A DNA stretch of 64,000 bases, from the NCBI GenBank assembly GCA_038030265.1, contig CM075943.1:34472001-34536000 (forward strand), in the 5' to 3' direction. The DNA comes from Corythucha ciliata (Eukaryota > Arthropoda > Insecta > Hemiptera > Tingidae). This document shows, one piece after another, positions 55,311-64,000 of the stretch. A program made the translations under genes and the position numbers. Each line of letters begins with the position of its first letter. The first letter of the stretch is position 1. The notes under the pieces were generated by a model. The model made no database searches and was not told the DNA's origin. It saw only the letters and a program-made list of their open reading frames with translations.

Positions 55311-57220
55311 TAGTAAACGTTAAAAAATCGAATTTTTAGATACAGCAATTTAATTTAACATACAAGTGGGAATGGGCATATTGAATCTCTCGCCACTGCC
55401 GATCTTTACCCTCCTCCCTCTCCTCAGTACATCGCAAGATTTTTACCACAGCAAAGTGAAGTAATGGAATCGCTCGCTGCAAATTATGCCGATGATATTG
55501 TAGACGTATAAGCTTGGATGTATCACGACGCCTCACAGCACGTTCAAAGAGCAAAGACTAATTCTCCGACTATAGTAAAAAAAAAGACCTGCATTTTCCG
55601 CAAATACGTATTCTATGTGTTACGCCAAAGTTTAAATTTGAAAGGCTTTGGATGGGATCAATGGTCATGCGTCACAGTATCCGCATTGAATTCCATGGAT
55701 TGCAGTATCGGCAATACTGTGAGGCTTACTATTTTCCCCTAAGGCGGATTTTCTGCGTAGGGGAGAGTGCAATAAGACAAAGTTTTGTTGCGAACTTGGA
55801 GGCTTTCCCTTTGGAACTATGTACTTATATTGGAGAATGTCAGAAAAAATAACTATGTAGTTAGTTTAATCCTTAGTTGTGATGAAAGAGTTGGAGGAAT
55901 ACGTATTTTATAGATATCAAAAAAGAAAACGAGTTTCTTCAACATCAACTCATTTTTGTACTCGGTCTCCCTATTGTGTCCAGTCAACAAAAGAAGTGGT
56001 CTTGTTATTAGCACCTTAGCTTCGAATTTCGAGAAACATACAGGATTTCAATGAAATTCGATTCTGTTTGACGTTTCATTCTAGAAGAATAATATAAATT
56101 AACTGAGGAAAATTATATTATTAGTTACGGTATTTCAGTGTCCTCATGCAACAAAACTAATAGCTCAATTAAAATTGCCATGCGAAAGAACCTTGACAGA
56201 GAATAATCAATTCCCATGATTTAATTAATGGAAATAAATGAGCTTTGGCTCCCACTGATGCACTAGTACGAAATAATGTAGAAAACATAATCAAATCAAG
56301 TAAAAATCCTTTTATTACAAATCTCAAAAGACTGTTCACTGCTGGAGATTGAAGGGAAAAGTAAAGGAAAACAGAAAGAAATTACGAGGAGTCTTCAATA
56401 GTTAAACACCCCAGAAGTGCAGACTGATGAGTGCAGGGGGGGTGGGTATAAGCGTGGCAAACTGTCAAAATTGTTTGCATGTTGTGCCTTTTTTAGTAGA
56501 TTGATTCTTGAATTATGCATCGTATCTGTCGTGACGTGAGACTTTCCTTTCCGGTCAATTTTCAACGAAATGCTGGACGCGGATTTTATTTTTCATAAAA
56601 ATTGAAGAAATTAGGTACCTTAAAATCCGCACTACAAAGTAAAATTTGAGACGCAACGCAGCGCGAAAATTTTCGAGAAACAGACAGAAAAAAAGATCGC
56701 CACACAGAGGTTGAAGGTATAAAGGCAGAGACGGAAAGAAGAGGAAAAGTGAGAAGTGTGATCTTTGAGCGGCAAGAGGCAACTGAAACTGAAGCTGAAT
56801 TTGCCACCCCGGCACCCCGATGCTACCACCACATGACTTTGCCCACTTCGCTTACGCTACCTAAGGAGCCTCTTTTATCGATTGTTAAAATGTGTGTTAG
56901 TTGGCGTGTGGGTTAAAAGAACAGAATCCCAGCCACCTGGTGCCCACGGCGAGAAATTAAATCGATTTTGTTTTGAATGCACGCAAGTTTTTTTACTTTT
57001 TGCATATGCGTGAAAAGAACTCTCTTCTCAGGAGAAAACTAGAACTCAAAGGGCGTTAGAAACAGACCATGGAAAGTTACAACATTTTCTTCCCTCTAAT
57101 AGATAGAATAGAGTATGGTAAAGTGTTAGTGTAAGTGGCTCAGGTGGGCCTCACCTCACTCTATGGAGTCAAGAAATTCGGCCGAAACCAGCGATATCAC
57201 GAAACGTCCATTTATGCTTC
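55311..57220. other. Intergenic, nothing recognised
   Basis: Short ORFs on both strands (55336-55554 -, 55518-55742 +, 56555-56832 -) show no domains. No element ends were recognised. Confidence 0.4.
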
Positions 57221-57508
57221 ATTTGATCGTGTCTGGCACGTACACTGTATACCTTTTTTAAGGTCTAGGAGAGGGCACTTCTGAGATCGCCAGACATTTT
57301 CACAAAACACATGTTTGGGTGTTTTGAAAACGACTGGCGAGAGTAAAAAGTTGTTTTCCACGACCAATAGGTACGTTACGAAACCAACAACGCCGTCCAG
57401 TTTGATTGTAGATAGCACCTCTTCGCGCAAGCTTCAGAAAATTTGAAATTTCGAGGTTCGCTAGTAGCCAGGGTTTCATTCGAAATTGGGAGGCGGTGAT
57501 TGTTTTCT

Positions 57509-57842
57509 ATAGTTGAACCTCATTGTATAATGGCACTAAAAAAATCAATGAAACCAAATTGTTTAAAATGTGATACAGTTCGTGTAAAAAAAATTCCATT
57601 AGGCCGTTTTCACACTTGAGATTCCGGGAAATCCGATTCCCGTATCGAGGATACTAAAAATACAATACGGCGAACGCACTCATTCACAAAGATTCCGGAA
57701 TCGGATACTAAAAGTATGTGATTCAGGAATCTTAAGAGTGAAGGAGCGCTTTGACTGTAGTGTATTTTCAGTATACTCGATACGGGATTCGGATACCGGA
57801 ATCTCAAGTGTGAAAACGGCCTTGGAGTTTGGTCGAGTTATA
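57509..57842. mobile_element. Insertion in element D, pogo-like MITE (tentative)
   Basis: The segment from 'tatagttgaacctcattgta' to 'ggtcgagttata' is absent from copy 1 of element D. Its ends are loosely inverted and read like Tigger/pogo-type MITE ends with a TA duplication. It is itself split by the next element. Confidence 0.5.
57602..57821. mobile_element. MITE, 220 bp, nested in the preceding insertion
   Basis: GGCCGTTTTCACACTTGAGA is exactly inverted at the right end and the similarity continues ('ttccgg', 'atcc.gattcccgtatcgag'). TTA precedes the left end and TTG follows the right end, fitting an eroded TTA duplication. Confidence 0.8.
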
Positions 57843-58801
57843 TTTTATTGTTTGCGAAGAACCAATTTTTACACTTGCCAGCTGTTTTTAAACAAAAGGG
57901 GTGTTGCCAACAACTAGCTCCGTTGTGAGCCTCTGTCCCACGGAAATTGTCTGGCAATCCCAGAAGTGTCATCTCATAGACCCTATAAAACGTCCTGCGC
58001 AGGTGCCAGACACGATCAAATGACCCGGATTTTTCATACGGTGGGTTCCTGGACTATTGACGTCTATCTTAAATACAGCAGCGCTCTTGCCGAGCTAAGA
58101 TGAACTAACGATCTGGGGTAACATCTGACCGGTGTCCATCCGGTGTCACTTGCTTTGTTTTGATTATTGTGCTGGCGAGAATCAGAATTAGGAAGAGAAT
58201 TATTGAAGTAAATCCCAATTGAAAATTGAAGGGTACCCAAAATGGTCGTTTCACCTAGTCGCCACATGAGCGCTGGTGTATTTATGAAAGTTACGAAGTT
58301 ACGAAAGTTACGACGGTTCTCAAAGCAAAGGGACTCATAAACCACGTCCCATTCGAATCCAAAAATCGTAAAAATTGCCCTAATCCTTGGTGCAATTTTC
58401 ACAAAATAGCCCAACATTGTAAATGTGTGAATTCCTGAAGTCCATAGACGAGACTCGACTCAAAGTAGACAAGTGTTCCTGTGGCGGCGGTATGTCGACG
58501 ATGTGTTGTGTGTTTGGACTGGTTCGGTGGGAGAACTAGACTTGTTTCTCGAACATCTAAATTCGTTAGACCCAACGATAAAGTTTACATTGGAGGTTGG
58601 GGAAAATAAACAAATCAATTAATTGAAATTTAGACGACCCTTGTCTTGGGACTTTTTCAAGGGAATACTCCCCCCTCACCGCACCACCCTAGTCACCCTG
58701 CAGTGAATTCGAGGGAGTGGGGAGGCTGAAAATAAAGAATTAAACTTTATTGAAGTTAAATACTTACTATTTTTACTTGTTTTGAGTTCCGAGAAAAAAT
58801 T

Positions 58802-58875
58802 GCTCCCAAGGTGGGATTCGAACCCACGACCTCCTAGTTTCGCGCCAGGCGCTCTGCCACTGAGCTAGCCTCCCC
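58802..58875 (-). ncRNA. tRNA-like SINE head inside the Penelope-like element
   Basis: On the - strand GGCTAGCTCAGTGGCAGAGC (A box) and GTGGGTTCGAATCCCAC (B box, perfect T stem) are well preserved and the anticodon stem pairs, but the 5' GGGAGGC does not pair with the 3' CTTGGGA and position 33 is not T. It is a tRNA-derived SINE head (Ala-like) rather than a working tRNA gene. Confidence 0.65.
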
Positions 58876-59536
58876 TGAAGAAATCCCCGCCACAGTGAAG
58901 GATAGGATGGATAGATTAAGGAGGAGCGGGGTGTACCGATTGGGGTGTGAGTGCGGAGCGTTTTATGTCGGCCAAAGTGGACAAGAAATTAGCACTCGAG
59001 TGGCTGAACACTCCCCCAGGACAGGAAAAAGATCGGAATTTAAGGATCATCTGGTAGCGACTGGACACCCTTTCGATTCGGGTAGTGCCGAAGTTTTGCA
59101 TTTCGTGGGTAAGGGCAAAGAAATGGACTGGCTTGAAAAGTACGAAATCAAAAAGGGATGCCGGCTTGATGGAGCCAACTGCGTTAACGCCATGACGGAT
59201 TTCGAGGTCCCGCCGGTAATGGGAGTTTTATTGAAGAGCGTTGGGACCGGGTTGGGTAGGGGGGCGGAGGCTGGCAGTGGCGATCCTGGGGATTGGCTCC
59301 TGGTTCCCCCTCCTGTCCCGTAAATTTCGAGGAGTTGGGGCACCGGTGGGATTTGTTAATTAGCTAGTAGTTTTTAAACAAGCGAGAAGCGACCAGGTGC
59401 GTGAAGCATAATTTGTATTTATTTATTTATTATTTATTCATTTATTTATGTATTAATTTATTTACCGGTTTTTAGTCTGTTGATGTGTTTGTTAAATGCT
59501 TCGTTAAGTTATAGGTATGCCTTGTCTGTCCAAAAG

Positions 59537-59570
59537 CTTGAAAATGGTCCAAAGGACCGAAACCGCGGTC
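59537..59570 (+). ncRNA. Possible degenerate hammerhead ribozyme motif
   Basis: CTTGAAAA is followed by a stem GGTCC-AAA-GGACC and then GAAAC. The order resembles a hammerhead core (CUGANGA, stem II, GAAA), a motif known from Penelope-like elements, but the first box is mutated. Confidence 0.35.
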
Positions 59571-59689
59571 GCTGAATAATTAATAAAAGGTGGTTCAGAA
59601 CAATATTTGATTGGAGCATCGTATTGATTTGGCCACACCAGCATTAAGTCATACTTTAAGATATATTTAGATCCGAAACTTGCAGTTTT

Positions 59690-60170
59690 TCAGATTTTCA
59701 TTTCCGAATGTAGTCATTACGGTGGTGAGTTGGCTCCTATGCTGCAATTTGACAGCTTTTTGGGCATACAATTTGTTTATTGAATGACTTGTACATCACG
59801 TTCAAAAGCAAAATTATTGCTTTGCAGTGTCACTGGTCTTCCCGCTAAAATAGTGATTTCGCGGCTGTTCATAGTCGCAAACATGCAGTTTCGCGGCTGT
59901 TTATAGTCGCAAACATGCAGTTTCGCGGTTGTTTATAGTCGCAAACATGCAGTTTCACTACTTGTCCAAAACTTGCATTTTACGAATATTCGGCATCTAA
60001 ATTTGCAATTTGGTGGCTACTTCGACTCTCGAATCTCGGCTCTTTGGCCAACGCTTGTGTCTTTGTGATTTGACGGTTGTTCAGGTCCGAGACTGGCATT
60101 TTCATATCTACTTACTCCTAAATCTTTGCAGTTTTGTAACTATTTTACGCTTTGACTAGTAATTTCACTG
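59690..60170. repeat. Degenerate repeats ('cttgcagttttgtgg', 'cgcggctgttcatagtc')
   Basis: 59865-59955 has three near-identical units of about 32 bp ('catgcagtttcgcggctgtt', 'tatagtcgcaaa'). Looser related units surround them. Confidence 0.6.
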
Positions 60171-60414
60171 ATTATAGCCTCCACAACTTGTTTATTGGCC
60201 ACATCGTCTCAACTAACCCCCCTCCCCCCTGTATCAAGAGGTCGTGATCTGTAAAAAGTTGGAAAACATACATAATATTTAATATGAACGACTGGGCCCT
60301 CTCACCATGAAGGTTCACGTTCAATCGAACTAGATACAACGCCTTGGCAGTAATAATAAGAGGGGGAAGAGGCAAGATAATATTGAAAATTTACTGTTGC
60401 TCTAAAAATAACAT

Positions 60415-60420
60415 TTTATT
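60415..60420 (-). terminator. Poly(A) signal of the NWD-like gene
   Basis: TTTATT on the + strand is AATAAA on the - strand, 63 nt after the stop codon. Confidence 0.55.
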
Positions 60421-60482
60421 GCTTTATAAATTAACGAAACAAGAGCTGAACTGTCGAAAGTTACGGTACGAAGAACCTGTTT

Positions 60483-63400
60483 TTAGCCTTGAGTTGTGTC
60501 AGCTTTGATTCTTTCTTTTTCATTCCCATTTGTTATCGTGTCATACAGTTGAATGCACACTTGAGCTATCGACCCGGCGGCTCTGAATCTTTTGGTAGCT
60601 TTCATCTTCTCCATTTTCTTTTTCCACTGTGAATTAATATCGAAAAACTCAACTTTAGTAAATTCTTATTGAAATTGTGGTACGGTACAATCATGGTACA
60701 GTAAGTAAACAAATCGTCATGGACGCCACCATAAAAAGGGGACTGAGAACGTTTCTTTCTTTTTTTTACCGTTTCGTCTCGCGAAGGCAATAGTTTCAGG
60801 AACTCTTTCATTTCCGGTTTTCGGTTATCGGCAATAGCCAACACGGACAGACAGCCGTCGACAGTGCCAAGAATAATACACTTGCCGTCGTCAGTGCTTT
60901 CAATGGCTGTCAACTCCGCCTGAACTCGATAATTTGCTACCATTTCAGCATCTGTCGTTCTTCAAACACACAAAATTGTATTGATTGGGGCAGTGTTAGT
61001 TACATTTTATTTTATACTGATGGGATTTATTTTATACTGGGTGGGGAGGGGTTTGCTACTCAACTAGCATGGAAATGAATGTAAAAAAAACAAACAAACA
61101 GTGATGAGTTCTAAAATACCTGAAAACTCTGATGGTTTTTTTACCGCTGTGGTAGTATAAAACATATTCATCAGTCTTGTTGAACATACAAATAACTGAA
61201 AAAACCCCTTCAGCTACTCTAGGTATGAATGTTTTGACAGTTGCCCCTCTTTTCAGTTCCAGTAACTCCAATCCTCCCCTGAAAAAAGAAATGAGAAAAG
61301 GGAAACACTCAAAACGCTTTCTTTTGTTCATTTCCCTCAATCACTCCTTCTCTCAGGGCCGAAACTAGGGATTTTCTGAGGGGGGACAAGCTCTATTTTG
61401 CCGCCTTTACTCCCCTCTCCTCCTCGAAAGAGTTCCCAAATCCTGCAATAATCACCTTCAATCACTTTGGAATCGGTGGTAGGGTTAATACAAGTTAGGT
61501 TTAACCCCTCCTTAGGATCTTAGTCTCTAAATAGTTTTCTTTTGACACGTTCTTTTTAGATAGGAATGTACTTTTATACGGGAGACAAAAAGTCAGGAAA
61601 GTTTTGCATTATTTATGGAAGTTTATGCAAATACTTTTATAATATCGTCGAAGTTGATACGTGAGGCTCTTTGGTTTTCTATTGATGTAATACTAATATC
61701 CGTCAAAAAAAAAAAAAAATGCCGCCCCCAAAAGTTGCCGCCGGGGGCACGTGCCCCCTTTGCCCCTCCCTAGTTTCGGCCCTGCCTTCTCTAACTCCCT
61801 TACAGGGGCAATGAGGTTTTAAGTGAGTTATAACCCCTTCACGGATAGTTTATTACCTTGTGGGAGCGTACAACCCGTGTTTTCCGTCTTTGGTACAAAT
61901 ACCACCCCACTTGGGAATGCTTCGCACTACTTTCTTGTTTTTAATATCGAAAAGCGTCACTTTCTCCCCTCCGACAAGAGCTACGTGAGTCGATTTCTGT
62001 GGCATAGCCACCAAACTAGATATGTCCTTAAACAACACACAATAAAAGTTGATCGACCGGTAACAAAGACACAGAGTCACAAAAGAAACAAGCAAGATAG
62101 AACGTCATGACACACACCTTGACGCCGGAAATTCTCAAAGGTATTTTGCTGAGAGTTACCCCGGTTTTACTGTTAAACACATAAATGGACTCCCGGGTAC
62201 CCTTGTCCGCTGCCAGAGCGATAATTGATAGGTTGTCGCACGTTATTACGACTTCTTTGAAGTTAACCCCAGGGATATTTCTGACGGGATACTCGAAAGT
62301 ATAAACAGTTGTTCCACCTAATTTTTTCGGTATTTATGTTACTGAATTGCATTGTAAATAAGAAATTAAAAACACACTTGGAATCGTCCTGAGTATACCA
62401 CTGGCTACGGTTCTGGGCGGTGGCTCAACGCCGGCTTGTGTTAATGGTTTTGACATTGCTAACACTTTGGAACTGTCTTCCAGTAAAATTAGTTGTCTTA
62501 TGCCAAGTTGCTCCTCTTTGAACAAAACTTGTTCGGTGATTCGGTTCCAAATTAGAAGATTTCCTGATTCTGCCGATATTATATACCTGGCAGAAATCGA
62601 TTTTCTGAGCAATTCATAACACAAAATGTGAAAACCAAGCGTTACTTCTTACTTTCCGTTCGTTGTTATAATGGCGTGAGTCACAATAGCCCCTAAAGGA
62701 CTATCGGCTAGTTGGTTCGTTAAATGTCCAGCTTGAATGTCCCATACTCCGACGAAACCTCGAGTAACCGTCACAGCCAACCCGGCTTCCTGACAGACGC
62801 TTTGGGTAAAAAAAGGAAGGGTGAGATATGAAAAAACGCATCAAGTCCAAAGTTGATTTTTAAAGTCGATAGGCTCGATTTAGAATCGAATTTAAGGAAA
62901 ATTGTCGCACAAAATGTGCCTAATTGAAGCTGAAGTCGTTCTAAAAGCGGCTACAGATATGCAGGAAATTAAATAGGGGTGAAGAAGGTGGCCTCCTAAA
63001 AACAGATGCACGTGGCTAAAAAACGGTGGAATGGCTCTTCTGATCGAAATTTTGAATCGATTCTCCAATGCCGAGAAACAACGTACAAGACGCAATCCGC
63101 ACTCCACAACCACAAGGAAGAGGGGCCACCAGTGCCATGCAGTGATGGCTCCCGAACGACCCCCACCCCGACTTCATAACACTCATTCTCACCTGATTGA
63201 ATCAATTTGAAGTTCATGACGATCGATGACGTGAACTTGTTCGAAAATATTATTGATGTTCCACACTTTTACCGAGCGGTCAATCGAAGACGTGATCACC
63301 TAAAATGGAATGCGACACAGACCAGAAAAATTAATCAAGAGAAGAAAGTCCTAAAGATACAAAGTCGACGAACATACCGAATTCCAATTCCCAATCGTTA

Positions 63401-63972
63401 ATGCTTCCAAAGAAATGATCCTCCCAAAATGAGCGTCAAGTACTTTTACCAGCTCAGAAGTTTCCATTTTCCACACGTACAAGTTTTTCCTGTGGGAATT
63501 TTTCAAATTAGCCACAACGGTTTGAGAGCGTTCAAGTACACGAACTGCGTTCACCTCACTCCCGCCACCGCGAAGTCTTTATTCGCGGAAATCATGAACG
63601 AATTTGAGATCATTATTTGAGTCGATATATTTCTCAAACCGTGGGGTAAGAGCAACATTTTCGGTTCGAAATGTCCAACGAGATTCCAAACGCAAAAACC
63701 GTTGTACGTGGTTCCCAACAGTGCCGTTTCATCTTTGTCCAGTTTGAGCTGAAGCATTTTCTCCGTGTCTGGGTTGACTTTAAGGGGTCACAGGAATTAG
63801 TGGAAATACTGGAGTGAGATTTAAAAATTGTGAGTAGTTACACGGAGGATTTAAAACTTCTGCAATTTCCCATTTGTCAGAACCAACAGGTGCGCAAAGT
63901 TTTGTTACGTTGTAAGAATCTTTGTCGAGGCAGCAGTAAACCGTCGTTTTATTTCTTGACATGGCCATAGCG
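60483..63972 (-). CDS. NACHT and WD-repeat protein (NWD1/NWD2-like), C-terminal part
   Basis: Eleven exons on the - strand, in transcript order: 63842-63972, 63555-63777, 63378-63489, 63193-63299, 62653-62799, 62378-62586, 62118-62317, 61857-62026, 61120-61278, 60770-60959 and 60483-60626. All junctions are GT-AG and phases agree throughout, giving about 596 codons to the TAA at 60483-60485. The 5' part lies outside the window, so the NACHT domain is not seen. The protein is a run of WD40 blades: NGFCVWNLVGH, LYVWKMETSELVKVLDAH, ITSSIDRSVKVWNI, VTRGFVGVWDIQAGH, IISAESGNLLIWNR, ESIYVFNSKTGVTLSKIP, VTLFDIKNKKVVRSIP, TIRVFR and ILGTVDGCLSVLAIAD, then a basic C-terminal tail (WKKKMEKMKATKRFRA). 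This order and the LGTVDGCLSVLAIAD...LPSR motif fit NWD-family signalling ATPases (cytosolic, poorly understood). Exons are compact and intact; nothing suggests a pseudogene. Confidence 0.8.
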
Positions 63973-64000
63973 CTGAGGGTAAAAAGATGATGTTAGGAAA

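Larger units (their letters stand above)
57221..58295. mobile_element. Long-TIR element D, copy 2 with shared right flank
   Basis: 57221-58052 matches 28795-29322, and 58053-58295 matches the flank after copy 1 without the 278-bp MITE. It is interrupted at 57509-57842 by other insertions. The outermost left end is less well preserved than in copy 1. Confidence 0.75.
58464..59600 (+). pseudogene. Penelope-like element, 3' part, broken
   Basis: 58464-58625 reads FLWRRYVDDVLCVWTGSVGE, then LDLFLEHLNSLDPTIKFTLE and stops; YVDD is the reverse-transcriptase catalytic box. 58895-59323 reads KDRMDRLRRSGVYRLGCECG, AFYVGQSGQEISTRVAEH, then FKDHLVATGHPFD and MDWLEKYEIKK. This is a GIY-YIG endonuclease (here GVY...YVG, Arg of STRVAEH present), the hallmark of Penelope-like elements. 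The stretch between them (about 58626-58890) lacks the expected RT thumb and linker and instead holds a tRNA-like SINE. The 3' region (59515-59590) has 'ccgaaaccgcggtcgctgaa', similar to known 3' ends of this class. Not functional. Confidence 0.85.

Noticed and set aside
55336..55554. 72-codon - strand ORF
   Set aside because: No homology or splice context that I recognise.
58802..58875. Intact tRNA gene (Ala-like)
   Set aside because: Boxes and T stem are good, but the acceptor stem does not pair and T33 is missing.

Overview
This looks like a repeat-rich, AT-rich piece of animal nuclear genome, most likely from an arthropod and probably an insect. The reasons are spliced genes with GT-AG introns, a THAP/P-element-type transposase, PIF/Harbinger, Tc1/mariner-like, Penelope-like and jockey/R1-like elements, and tRNA-derived SINEs. 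There is no sign of bacterial gene organisation. A species name cannot be given from sequence alone.

Three host-type genes are supported. (1) A six-exon gene on the + strand (4894-9619, exons joined by phase-consistent introns) encodes about 325 aa with two CxxC...H/C zinc-binding modules. (2) An intronless gamma-tubulin complex protein 2 (GCP2/Spc97) gene lies on the - strand (11020-13134, 704 aa). (3) The last eleven exons of a NACHT/WD-repeat protein (NWD1/NWD2-like) lie on the - strand (60483-63972); its 5' part lies beyond the window. These genes are not an operon and show no functional link.

Most of the rest is mobile DNA, much of it nested. At 13.8-19.6 kb a decayed THAP-domain P-type transposase gene carries a 5'-truncated LINE and a foldback in its first intron, a second foldback with a nested MITE in a later intron, and a Harbinger fragment at its 3' end. 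At 19.6-24.6 kb there are degenerate minisatellite arrays, a perfect 122-bp inverted repeat, a Harbinger MITE and a tRNA-like SINE head. At 26-33 kb there is a SINE with an 18-bp target duplication, a TIR element with an inserted MITE whose empty site is preserved elsewhere in the window, and a 1.06-kb palindrome. At 34-46 kb there is a jockey-like remnant, a Harbinger element with transposase exon, a long-TIR element holding two MITEs inserted next to each other, a further TIR element with two nested MITEs, a GC-rich block of unknown identity and a second perfect inverted repeat (104 bp arms). At 48-53.5 kb there are two foldbacks of 1.6-1.7 kb, one with a mariner-like transposase remnant. 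At 57-59.6 kb there is a second copy of the 28.8-kb TIR element followed by a broken Penelope-like element with RT and GIY-YIG pieces.

Several arrays of degenerate 25-40-bp tandem repeats (family A: 'attcacggctaaaattgag'; family B: 'gaaattgg.ttttgaaagag') account for much of the remaining intergenic sequence. Intergenic stretches where nothing was recognised are listed as such.
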